From the NCBI RefSeq assembly GCF_010548305.1, contig NZ_JAAGLV010000005.1, forward strand, positions 340,348-404,347: 64,000 nucleotides of DNA, written 5' to 3'. A model generated the notes under the pieces. The model saw nothing but the letters and a program-made list of their open reading frames with translations, was not told the origin of the DNA and did no database searches. Of this stretch, positions 17,516 to 25,408 are shown one piece after another (position 1 is the first letter of the stretch; every line of letters begins with the position of its first letter). The DNA is from Streptomyces sp. SID13031. Its GTDB lineage: Bacteria; Actinomycetota; Actinomycetes; Propionibacteriales; Kribbellaceae. The position numbers and the translations under genes were made by a program.

Positions 17516-19117
17516 TCACACCATTCGCTGCCGCCACGTATCAATTGGATTAGGGCAGTCGAGGCCCCTCCAGCGCAGTATCAGCGCCAAGTTGCTACTT
17601 GTTTGAACTGCCGAGATCAGCGATGGCACTACCGATTGCCCCGTGCCGTCTTTCGCCATTTCTTGGAATGCTGCGATTTCGGCAACTGTACGCTTGTCGT
17701 CCGCAGTCTTAAGTAATGTGCTAGCAGTTCGAATGCCGTGCCGACTCAACTGCCGTCGAGTCGAATTTGATTCATCACTATTCACATCCTCGGCGCCCAG
17801 TTGAGTGAGGAGAATCGATTGATCCACCCAATCGACTACCCGCCCGGCGGGGATGCGTGTATTCACCAGAAGGTCCACAATGTCAGCGGTGGCCATATTC
17901 GGAACGTTCTCAATATCTTCCTCCTCGAGGCGTGATTGATGCCAAACGGTTAGCCCATCTATGCGATCAAGCGCGAGAGTTGAGTCAAGTGTAGGAAGTG
18001 CGAATTTGAAGAGCTTCATCGCCACATTGCGAATAACCTGCCACACGACCACGGGGAAGACGCCCACTACGAATCCAACAATTAGGAGCTCGCTGCCACT
18101 CCATCCCAGCTCCGATGCCACAGCTTCGATCACCCATATTCCAATGACGGCGAGCAGAATTCGCATAAGGACGGCCACATAGGCACTGCCGCGTAGATCT
18201 GTCCTCACATATCGACGAAATAGCATCTGTAACGAGAAGAAGTATGCCCCCAGGAAGGCGACAGTCACCGGCGTGACATTCGGCGCCAGTGTGAGCAACC
18301 AACGCGGCTCCACAGAACTGCGCGGAAAGTCATGAAGAGGCGGCAACGTTATTAGCCACCCGATCGCGAGCACGACTATCAGCATGAAAATAGGCACCGC
18401 TGAGCTCGCCAGTGGAGCTTTGGCGCGCACCATGTCCTCAGGGGAATATTGCTCAAACCGGCGCTTCTGAACATCCTCATGCACTCCGGTCGGAAGGCGG
18501 CCATAAGCCGCCTCGAATTTTTGCAGGTAACTTCCAACTCGCGTCGAGCGCGCTTCGGCTGTCTCAACACGTTGTGTTTCCAGAAGCCCAAGTCTCTGAA
18601 GGTTCGTAAGAAACTCGTTCAGCAAGCTAGCGCGCTGCTGCGCTAAGAAGAGCCACCACATAGCGGCGGGTGTCGTAATCAACACAACCAACATTACCGA
18701 CCGCGTCGCGATCAACTGCCATGGGGCTGGAAGCATGAACAACGCACCCGCTGTGAGCAAGGCGAGAACTGGCAAGCTGATCAGAACCAGAACAGCTGCT
18801 CGAGCAGTCGTATCGCGATCTTTCACCCAGTCGGTCAGAATCACGACGGCCGCTATCACGATGAGGACAACGCTGGTGCCCACGACCCACGCGAGATTGT
18901 GGTTGATCCAGGCACGCGATTGGTCGTTCCCGAGTGCGAACGCGAGCCCAAGGGCGATCCAAAATCCAACCCCAAATACCAAGCCAAGATTGCCGACGTG
19001 TTCCTCAGCGTCAGCCGTGTCCCCGGCGGCTCCGGCGACTACCTCCTGCGATGTGGCCTCGCCAGCAAGTCCAGCTCGCTCGGTCAGGTCGAGATCCTTC
19101 TGGCTCCCAATGGACAT
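17516..19117 (-). CDS. Unknown multi-pass membrane protein B of the island
   Basis: 533 residues from ATG 19117, with GAGGGGG 7-8 bases upstream; the frame extends upstream but into Arg-rich non-coding-like sequence. Not recognised. An acidic N-terminus (about 45 residues) precedes four hydrophobic helices (about 47-170), a cytoplasmic helical segment (about 172-240, with RASLLNEFLTNLQRLGLLE), four further helices (about 245-395), and a soluble C-terminal domain of about 130 residues. That domain holds RLEEEDIENVPNMATADIVD and TRIPAGRVVDWVDQSILL, which look like paired helix-hairpin-helix-type repeats. G+C is visibly low for this chromosome (many ATT, AAT, TCA codons), so it was probably acquired. 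It may form one transcript with membrane protein A. Confidence 0.75.
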   Translation of the reverse strand: MSIGSQKDLDLTERAGLAGEATSQEVVAGAAGDTADAEEHVGNLGLVFGVGFWIALGLAFALGNDQSRAWINHNLAWVVGTSVVLIVIAAVVILTDWVKDRDTTARAAVLVLISLPVLALLTAGALFMLPAPWQLIATRSVMLVVLITTPAAMWWLFLAQQRASLLNEFLTNLQRLGLLETQRVETAEARSTRVGSYLQKFEAAYGRLPTGVHEDVQKRRFEQYSPEDMVRAKAPLASSAVPIFMLIVVLAIGWLITLPPLHDFPRSSVEPRWLLTLAPNVTPVTVAFLGAYFFSLQMLFRRYVRTDLRGSAYVAVLMRILLAVIGIWVIEAVASELGWSGSELLIVGFVVGVFPVVVWQVIRNVAMKLFKFALPTLDSTLALDRIDGLTVWHQSRLEEEDIENVPNMATADIVDLLVNTRIPAGRVVDWVDQSILLTQLGAEDVNSDESNSTRRQLSRHGIRTASTLLKTADDKRTVAEIAAFQEMAKDGTGQSVVPSLISAVQTSSNLALILRWRGLDCPNPIDTWRQRMV

Positions 19118-19574
19118 GTTGCGCCCCCTCCCCACTCGAATAGGGAAGCAACGCAAGTGCCACCGCGGCCGCGACGGCGGACGCACCCCAGAATCAATTG
19201 CCCCCCTCGTCAGGATGCTCCCGCTCCGAAGAGCGGTCAATGGCGCGTCGAGCGCAACCGCCGGCCCGGTTAGCCGCCAGGGCGGGATCATCGACGACTG
19301 CGCACGAAATTGCCTGTGCCTCGACTGCTGCGGTGAGGGTGCGCGGCCTCTGCGATCCGGAATCAAACGATTGCGCAGGGACCGAAACCTGAAGCGTTAC
19401 ACATCTAAGCGCTCTAAGACTTTGCCGACGGCTCGGTTCTTCTTCAACGACAGCCACGGCCTCGACGGCCGACTTTGTGGCCAAACGGGTCGGCGCCGTC
19501 GTCACCGAGCGGCACTACAAGTGGTCCGGGTCAAGACCTAATCCGGACCACACCCAACTTCCGGACCATGCCCG
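19118..19574. other. Island DNA without a recognisable gene
   Basis: About 460 bases upstream of membrane protein B and of the integrase remnant. The short ORFs here show no motif. It should contain the promoter for membrane protein B; I see no clear hexamers. The N-terminal part of the integrase would be expected here but is not recognisable. Confidence 0.4.
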
Positions 19575-20489
19575 GTGTCCATGTCACCCCCGCCACGCTG
19601 CCCCGACGCCAACCACGCACCACGAGCTGGCTCGACCAACCGAACCCGCCCGCAAATCAAGGCCGTGCTCGCGCGCTCGGCGTTCCTGGTGTTGCACGGG
19701 AGCCTTGATTTGGCTGTAGATGACGAGACGATCAAGCGGAATCCGGCCAAGGCCCGGGTGGTGAAGGTGCCGGCGTCGAAGGGTGGCAAGGTCCTTGCCT
19801 GGGGCGATGACGTCGTGCTGAGGATTGTCGAGGGGCACGCGTCGCAGTACAGGCCGATCGCGGCTGTTGGGGCGGCGTGCAGGCTGCGGCAAGGTGAGCT
19901 CTTCGGGCTCGCGGAAGGGGACATCGACTTCGACGCGATGGTTATCCACGTCCGGCGGCAGGTGAAGAGGCTCGGGAGAGAGTTCGTCTTCGCGCTGCCG
20001 AAGAACGACACCGAGCGGACTGTCCCGATGTCGGATGGGACGGCACTGATCCTGAAGGATCACATCGAGGCTGTTGGACCGCGGCCGCACACGCTGCCCT
20101 GGGAGAGGGTCGACGGCGGACCGCATACCGTCAAGCTTCTCTTCCGTTGGACTGACGACAAACACATCCGGTCTCGGACGTACGACGAACTCGTTTGGAA
20201 ACCAGCTCTGTTCCACGCCGGAGTAATCCGTCAGCCGACAAGAGACGCCAGCGGGCGCAAGCATTTTCCATCCAGCCGAGAGAACGGGATGCACGCGCTT
20301 CGGCACTACCCCCACATGCTCCCTTCCTCGCACGAGCGAGCGCGCAAGTCCGTGGACAACCGACTGGTCGCGATCTTCTCTCTGAGGTCTCACGGAGCAG
20401 CAACGGAGCAGGCCGCCGTGCGCTCCCCCAGTACCTCGGGGGAGCCGGACGGCGGCCTGCCAGTTAGAGAGCCTGGAATCAGCCTCTGA
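19575..20489 (+). pseudogene. Tyrosine integrase remnant with internal deletion
   Basis: From about 19640 the translation matches the core and catalytic parts of actinobacterial phage-type integrases: AVLARSAFLVLHGSLDLAVDD, NPAKARVVKVP, then the first catalytic Arg box GAACRLRQGELFGLAEGDIDF, the beta-sheet Lys region and MHALRHY. In intact enzymes HxLRH is followed by about 40 residues containing the LGH box before the catalytic Tyr in TYTHLMPSS; here HALRHY runs straight into PHMLPSSHERARKSVDN. The segment with the third catalytic His/Trp is therefore deleted, and the N-terminal DNA-arm domain is also missing. Recombinase activity is not expected. The 3' end abuts the right attachment repeat, the usual position for an integrase gene. 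Confidence 0.85.
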
Positions 20490-20584
20490 CCTGCGGAAAC
20501 GTCAGCGGATTCGCATGCCTGAGATGGCGCGGGAGATGACCAGGCGCTGGATTTCACTGGTGCCTTCGAAGATGGTGTAGATCT
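20362..20584. repeat. Right direct repeat (attachment-site-like)
   Basis: Partner of 14836-15058. It covers the last codons of the integrase remnant, the hairpin at 20408-20460 and the final 83 bases of the intact acyl-CoA dehydrogenase gene (20502-20584). The 95 identical bases are 20490-20584. Confidence 0.88.
20408..20460. terminator. Long two-part hairpin between integrase remnant and fadE
   Basis: GCAGGCCGCCGT (20408-20419) pairs perfectly with ACGGCGGCCTGC (20449-20460); inside, CTCCCCC (20423-20429) pairs with GGGGGAG (20438-20444). It lies between convergent ends and could stop transcription in both directions. A less perfect copy is in the left repeat (around 14883-14934). Confidence 0.7.
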
Positions 20585-21833
20585 TTGAGTCTCGGTGCAT
20601 GCGTTCTACTGGGTATTCGCGGGTGTAGCCGTTGCCGCCGAGGATTTGGATGGCTTCTTCGGTGACTTTTACGGCTACTTCGCTGGCCTTCAGTTTGGCC
20701 ATTGAGCCTTCGCCGTGGCGGTAGTCGGGTTGCTGGCCGCGCATCAGGGCCGCGGACATGAAGCCGGCGCGCCAGACGAGCAGGCGGGCAGCGTCGATCT
20801 CGGTGGCCATGTCGGCGAGTTTGAAGGCGATGCCCTGGTTGTCGATGATCGGGCGGCCGAACTGCTCGCGGCCCTTCGCGTACTCCAGGGCGAACTCGTA
20901 CGCCGCCCGCGCGATCCCGATCGCCTGGGAGCCGACGATGTGCCGGGTGATCTCGAAGGTCGCCATCGACGCGTTGCCGCGGGCCTTCTCGCCATTGTTC
21001 TCACGAGCCTTGGCCAGCCGGGCGTCCAGCTTCTCCTTGCCACCAAGGACGTTCGCGGCAGGGACCCGCACGTTGTCGAAGAAGACGTCCGCGGTGTGGG
21101 AGGCGCGCAGACCGTGCTTCTTCAGCTTGGTGCCCTGCTCCAGCCCCTTCACCTCGGACTTCGGTACGACGAACGCCGCCTGCCCCCTGCTGCCGAGCGA
21201 CGGGTCGACGGTCGCCACCACGACGTGGATGTCGGCGATGCCGCCGTTGGTGGCCCACGCCTTCTGGCCGTTGATGACCCACTCGTCGGTCTTCTCGTCG
21301 TACGTCGCCTTCGTGCGGATCGCCGACACGTCGGAACCGGCACCCGGCTCGGACGAACAGAAAGCAGCAACCTGTACGTCGTCAGGCGTGCCGTAACAGC
21401 GCGGAAGCCATTGGCTCCACTGTTCGGGGGTGCCGTTGGAGAAGACGGCCGAGCTGGCGAGCCCGGTCCCGACGAGCGACATGCCGATACCGGCGTCACC
21501 CCAGAAGAGCTCCTCCTGGACCAGGGGCATCAGCAAGCCCGACGGGTCGATGAACAGGTTGATGCTGGCGTCCATCCCATACAGCCCGATCTTCGCGGCC
21601 TCCTGGATCACCGGCCACGGCGTCGCCTCGCGCTCGTCCCACTCCGAGGCGGCCGGCCGGATCACGTCGGCGGCGAAGGTGTGCGCCCAGTCACGGATCT
21701 CGACCTGCTCCTCGTTGAGGTTCAGGTTGAAGGTCTGCCACTCCGGCTTCGAGCGCTCGGCCGCGAGTTCGCCGGCCAGGCCCATCACATCGGCAGACAG
21801 AGCCGGCGACTCGGTGGGTGAAGAAGTGGTCAT
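20502..21833 (-). CDS. Acyl-CoA dehydrogenase (FadE type)
   Basis: 443-residue FAD enzyme that introduces the alpha-beta double bond into acyl-CoA. The FAD/substrate loop AFCSSEPGAGSD is around residues 138-150, KAWATNGGIAD is the following conserved strand, and the C-terminal IQILGGNGYTREYPVERMHRDSKIYTIFEGTSEIQ is the catalytic-base region of the family, complete here. ATG 21833 is chosen because GGAGGAATCG precedes it; an upstream in-frame start at 21908 would cross the operator. It is divergent from tetR-fadA-fabG-maoC, recalling the mycobacterial fadE5 locus, although this protein is shorter than FadE5. The island sits directly at its 3' end without damaging the coding frame. Confidence 0.92.
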   Translation of the reverse strand: MTTSSPTESPALSADVMGLAGELAAERSKPEWQTFNLNLNEEQVEIRDWAHTFAADVIRPAASEWDEREATPWPVIQEAAKIGLYGMDASINLFIDPSGLLMPLVQEELFWGDAGIGMSLVGTGLASSAVFSNGTPEQWSQWLPRCYGTPDDVQVAAFCSSEPGAGSDVSAIRTKATYDEKTDEWVINGQKAWATNGGIADIHVVVATVDPSLGSRGQAAFVVPKSEVKGLEQGTKLKKHGLRASHTADVFFDNVRVPAANVLGGKEKLDARLAKARENNGEKARGNASMATFEITRHIVGSQAIGIARAAYEFALEYAKGREQFGRPIIDNQGIAFKLADMATEIDAARLLVWRAGFMSAALMRGQQPDYRHGEGSMAKLKASEVAVKVTEEAIQILGGNGYTREYPVERMHRDSKIYTIFEGTSEIQRLVISRAISGMRIR

Positions 21834-21878
21834 CGATTCCTCCGGAGCAGACTGCAGGGGTGGTCGTACCAAAGTGAT

Positions 21879-21896
21879 GTTACCCACGAGTGTAAC
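21879..21896. promoter_or_regulatory. Probable TetR operator between fadE and tetR
   Basis: GTTACCCACGAGTGTAAC is an 18-bp imperfect palindrome (14 of 18 symmetric positions). It lies almost midway between the divergent fadE and tetR starts (about 45 bases from each), the expected position for a regulator controlling itself and the neighbouring lipid genes. Confidence 0.6.
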
Positions 21897-21902
21897 TATC
21901 GT

Positions 21903-21933
21903 TTGCACCCAGGGGTACCGATATGACTAAGAT
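21903..21933 (+). promoter_or_regulatory. Candidate leaderless promoter of tetR
   Basis: TTGCAC at 21903-21908 and TAAGAT at 21928-21933 (spacer 19) lie upstream of the tetR ATG at 21940. The -10 element ends 6 bases before the ATG and no ribosome site is present, which suggests transcription starts at or next to the start codon. Confidence 0.45.
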
Positions 21934-21939
21934 CAGTAC

Positions 21940-22761
21940 ATGAGCTCCGCGCTGCTCGCGATCGGACGCCGCCGGACCACGGCGGAGCGTCGGCGCGACC
22001 GCGAGCGGGACATCATCCGGGCCACCCGCGAGCTCTTCGACGAGCGCGGCACCATCGACGCCCAGATCGACGACATCGCCAAGCGCGTCGGCATCAACAA
22101 GGCGCTCATCTACCGGCACTTCGCGGGTAAGGAAGAGCTGTTCGCGCTCACCCTGGTCGACTACCTCACTGAGCTCGACGAGCGGCTGCAGCAGGTCGAC
22201 GCGCCCCGCAAAGCGCCCATGAACAGGCTCAAAGCACTCAGCGAGGTCTTCGTCGACTTCTGCCTCGAGTACCCAGCCTTCGCCGACTGCGCGATGAGCC
22301 TCCTCAGACGCACCGGCGAGCAGCTGTTCGGCGAGATCACCGAGCCCGTGATGATCAAGCTGGGCAACGCGATGGCGGCCGCGCTCGACCGGATCTCCAC
22401 CATCCTCAAGGCCGGCCAGCGGACCGGCGTGTTCGACGAGGTCGACACCGACTACCTGGCCAACCACCTCTACACCCAGACCCTCGGCGCCATGCACATG
22501 GCGCGAATGGGCCTGATCGTGTCGCGGCAAGTACCAGGCAAGGACTCAGCTCCCGGCAAGGACTCAGTACCAGGCCATCCAGTAGTCCATCACGCCGACA
22601 TCGCCACCGTCAGAGAGACGGCCATCACGGCGACGCTCGCCACAGCAGTAGGCCGCAAAGCACTAGCCGGTACTACGAACCGCACCCCGGCGAAGTCCAG
22701 CAAGACCAGCAAGGCCACCGCCAGGCGCTCACCCTCAAGTACCGCAGGAGAGAACCAGTGA
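21940..22761 (+). CDS. TetR family regulator of the fad cluster
   Basis: 273 residues. The N-terminal HTH covers about residues 12-65 (RERDIIRATRELFDERGT ... VGINKALIYRHFAGKEELFALTL), matching TetR. The ligand domain spans to about residue 190. The last 70 residues are a low-complexity Lys/Ser/Thr-rich tail (TNRTPAKSSKTSKATARR) not expected in the family, which may add non-specific DNA affinity. Its stop overlaps the fadA start (GTGA), so regulator and enzymes are co-translated. The likely ligand is a long-chain acyl-CoA, by analogy with FadR/FasR-type regulators; that is inference from context. Confidence 0.88.
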   Translation: MSSALLAIGRRRTTAERRRDRERDIIRATRELFDERGTIDAQIDDIAKRVGINKALIYRHFAGKEELFALTLVDYLTELDERLQQVDAPRKAPMNRLKALSEVFVDFCLEYPAFADCAMSLLRRTGEQLFGEITEPVMIKLGNAMAAALDRISTILKAGQRTGVFDEVDTDYLANHLYTQTLGAMHMARMGLIVSRQVPGKDSAPGKDSVPGHPVVHHADIATVRETAITATLATAVGRKALAGTTNRTPAKSSKTSKATARRSPSSTAGENQ

Positions 22762-24035
22762 CCGAGACCCGCAAGGTGGCCGTCGTCGCCGGCAACCGCA
22801 TCCCGTTCGCCCGGCAGGACAAGACCTACCGGCACGCCTCGAACTCCGACATGCTCACGGCCGCCCTCAACGGCCTGGTCGATCGCACCGGCCTCGGTGG
22901 CCAGGAGCTCGGCGAGGTCGTCGCGGGCGCGGTCCTCAAGCACGCCCGCGACTGGAACATGGTCCGCGAGGTCGTCCTCGGCTCGAAGCTCGCGCCCACC
23001 ACCCCGGCGTACGACCTCCAGCAGGCCTGTGGCACCGGGCTGGAGGCCGCGATCCTGGTCGGCAACAAGATCGCGCTCGGCCAGATCGACGCAGGCATCG
23101 CCGGTGGCGTCGACACCGCGAGTGACGCGCCGATCGCCGTCAACAACGCGCTCCGCAACGTCCTCCTCGACCTCAACCGGGCCAAGACGTTCCAGGACCG
23201 CCTCAAGACACTCGCCCGCGTCCGCCCGAAGGACGTAGTACCGGAGATCCCGCGCAACGCGGAGCCGCGCACCGGCAAGTCGATGGGCGACCACGCTGCC
23301 CTCACCGCGCTCGAATGGGGTATCACCCGCGAGGCGCAGGACGAGCTCGCCTACCGCTCGCACGTGAACCTCGCCAAGGCGTACGACCGCGGTTTCCAGG
23401 ACAGCCTGATCACGCCGTACCTCGGCCTCGAGAAGGACCAGAACCTCCGAGCCGACACCACGCTGGAGAAGCTGGCCAAGCTCAAGACCGTCTACGGCAA
23501 GGGCGAGACCGCGACGATGACCGCCGGCAACTCCACTCCCCTGACCGACGGCGCCTCCGCGGTCCTGCTGTCGACCGACGAGTGGGCCGCCGCGCACGGC
23601 CTGCGGCCCCTCGCTTACCTGACGCACTCGCAGACGGCGGCAGTCGACTATGTGAAAGGCGCAGAAGGCCTCCTGATGGCTCCGGCCTACGCCGTACCGC
23701 GGATGCTCCAAAGGGCCGGGCTCACCCTGCAGGACTTCGACTACTACGAGATCCACGAGGCGTTCGCCTCCCAGGTGCTGGCCACGCTCAAGGCGTGGGA
23801 GGACCCGATCTTCTGCAAGGAACGGCTCGGCCTCGACGCCCCGCTGGGCGAGGTCGACCGGGACAAGCTGAACGTCAACGGCAGTTCGCTGGCGGCGGGG
23901 CACCCGTTCGCCGCGACCGGCGGCCGGATCGTCGCCGCGCTGGCCAAGCAGCTCGACGAGAACGGCGGCGGCCGCGGCCTGATCTCGATCTGCGCCGCCG
24001 GTGGCCAGGGCGTCGTCGCCATCCTCGAACGGTGA
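22758..24035 (+). CDS. Acetyl-CoA C-acyltransferase (thiolase), FadA2-like
   Basis: 425-residue thiolase cleaving 3-ketoacyl-CoA with CoA, or condensing in reverse. The nucleophilic Cys is in LQQACGTGLEAA (about residues 88-99), the His of the GHP motif is in SLAAGHPFAATGGR near 380, NEHEAF-equivalent is EIHEAFAS near 333, and the second Cys lies in SICAAGGQG near 413. The start GTG 22758 overlaps the tetR stop. Order fadA-fabG4-htdX with divergent fadE matches the Rv0241c-Rv0244c neighbourhood of Mycobacterium tuberculosis, where FadA2 is the homologue. Confidence 0.93.
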   Translation: MTETRKVAVVAGNRIPFARQDKTYRHASNSDMLTAALNGLVDRTGLGGQELGEVVAGAVLKHARDWNMVREVVLGSKLAPTTPAYDLQQACGTGLEAAILVGNKIALGQIDAGIAGGVDTASDAPIAVNNALRNVLLDLNRAKTFQDRLKTLARVRPKDVVPEIPRNAEPRTGKSMGDHAALTALEWGITREAQDELAYRSHVNLAKAYDRGFQDSLITPYLGLEKDQNLRADTTLEKLAKLKTVYGKGETATMTAGNSTPLTDGASAVLLSTDEWAAAHGLRPLAYLTHSQTAAVDYVKGAEGLLMAPAYAVPRMLQRAGLTLQDFDYYEIHEAFASQVLATLKAWEDPIFCKERLGLDAPLGEVDRDKLNVNGSSLAAGHPFAATGGRIVAALAKQLDENGGGRGLISICAAGGQGVVAILER

Positions 24036-24063
24036 CTTTTCAATGACCAGGAGCACACCGAAG

Positions 24064-25407
24064 ATGACGGATCGCTACCAGACCTTCACCCGTACGCCGC
24101 TGGGCCGCACGCTGGTCAAGAACCTGGGCCTCCCCGACCCGACCCCGTTGCCGCGCTGGACCGACGGCGACGCCGTGATCGACGGCCAGGTCGTCTTCGG
24201 CGCGATCACCGAAACCGATACAGGCAAGGCGATCCAGGCCTTGCTGCGCGACATCGGGGCCTCCTTCAGTACGGTGGCCGAAGGCGTCGCGTCGAGCACC
24301 CTGCGCCCGAAGGCACTCGTCTTCGACGCCACCGGCGCGACCTCGACCGCCGACCTCACGTCGCTGCAACGGTTCTTCTCCCCCGTGATCCGCCAGCTCG
24401 GCGCTGCGGGCCGCGTGATCGTCGTCGGCCGTACTCCGGAGCTGTCCGCGACGCCCGAGCAGCAGATCGCGCAGCGCGCACTTGAAGGCTTCACCCGGTC
24501 CCTCGGCAAGGAGGTCAAGCGCGGCGCCACGGTCAACCTCGTGTACGTCGCACCGGACGCGCACGACCAGCTCGACTCGACGCTGCGCTTCTTCCTGTCC
24601 ACCAAGTCCGCGTACGTCGACGGCCAGGTCGCCCGGATCGGTACAGGTCCCCTGGTCGGCAACGACCCGACCGCTCCCCTGGCCGGCAAGGTCGCGCTGG
24701 TCACCGGGGCAGCGCGGGGCATCGGCGCCGCGATCGCGCAGACCCTGGCGCGCGACGGCGCGACCGTGCTCGGCGTCGACGTACCGCAGAACGCCAACGA
24801 TCTCCGCAAGGTGATCACCAAGATCGGCGGCAGCGAGCTGCTGCTCGACGTGACCGCGATCGACGCCCCACAACGGATCGCGGCCGCCGGTGCGGAGCTC
24901 GGCGGGCTCGACATCGTCGTCCACAACGCCGGTATCACCCGCGACAAGCGCCTGGCGAACATGCGCACCGACGCCTGGGACGCCGTCCTCGACGTCAACC
25001 TGCGGGCGCCCGAGCGGATCACCATGCATCTACTCGAGGCGGGCGGCCTCAACGAAGGCGCATCGGTGATCGGCGTCGCCTCGATCGCCGGGATCGCCGG
25101 CAATAACGGTCAGACCAATTACGCCACTTCCAAGGCGGGCGTGATCGGCCTGGTCCAGGCGCTCGCGCCGCGGCTGACCGACCGGCAGATCCGGATCAAC
25201 GCGGTCGCCCCCGGTTTCATCGAGACCGAGATGACGGCGAAGGTTCCGTTCGCGATCCGCGAGGTGGGACGCCGGATCAACTCGCTGCAGCAGGGTGGGC
25301 TGCCGATCGACGTCGCCGAGACGATCGCCTGGTTCGCCGACCCGGCCTCGGCGGGCGTCACCGGCAACGTGGTCCGCGTCTGCGGCCAGAGCATGCTCGG
25401 CGCCTGA
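24064..25407 (+). CDS. fabG4: High-molecular-weight 3-oxoacyl reductase, FabG4-like
   Basis: 447 residues in two parts. Residues 1-200 form a flavodoxin-like N-terminal domain found only in HMW FabG proteins (AGRVIVVGRTPELSATPEQQ). Residues 210-447 are a classical SDR: cofactor motif GAARGIGAA (about 219-227), NAG (about 290), catalytic Ser in IGVASIAGIAG, and YATSK (YxxxK, near 360). FabG4 of mycobacteria prefers NADH and long-chain 3-oxoacyl-CoA. ATG 24064 has AGGAG 11 bases upstream; ATG 24043 is an in-frame alternative. Length is close to the 454 residues of the mycobacterial protein. Confidence 0.92.
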   Translation: MTDRYQTFTRTPLGRTLVKNLGLPDPTPLPRWTDGDAVIDGQVVFGAITETDTGKAIQALLRDIGASFSTVAEGVASSTLRPKALVFDATGATSTADLTSLQRFFSPVIRQLGAAGRVIVVGRTPELSATPEQQIAQRALEGFTRSLGKEVKRGATVNLVYVAPDAHDQLDSTLRFFLSTKSAYVDGQVARIGTGPLVGNDPTAPLAGKVALVTGAARGIGAAIAQTLARDGATVLGVDVPQNANDLRKVITKIGGSELLLDVTAIDAPQRIAAAGAELGGLDIVVHNAGITRDKRLANMRTDAWDAVLDVNLRAPERITMHLLEAGGLNEGASVIGVASIAGIAGNNGQTNYATSKAGVIGLVQALAPRLTDRQIRINAVAPGFIETEMTAKVPFAIREVGRRINSLQQGGLPIDVAETIAWFADPASAGVTGNVVRVCGQSMLGA

Positions 25408-25408
25408 G

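Larger units (their letters stand above)
14836..20584. mobile_element. Degraded integrative element / genomic island at the fadE 3' end
   Basis: The segment is bounded by gapless 223-bp direct repeats at 14836-15058 and 20362-20584. Each repeat holds the end of an integrase gene, a terminator hairpin and the last 83 bases of the acyl-CoA dehydrogenase gene. Between them lie a broken integrase, a broken HD-domain gene and two large membrane protein genes, with base composition below that of the chromosome in parts (notably 17.4-19.1 kb). The layout fits site-specific insertion at a protein-gene 3' end that leaves the gene intact. No replication, transfer or phage structural genes are seen, so it is probably no longer mobile. 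Confidence 0.75.
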
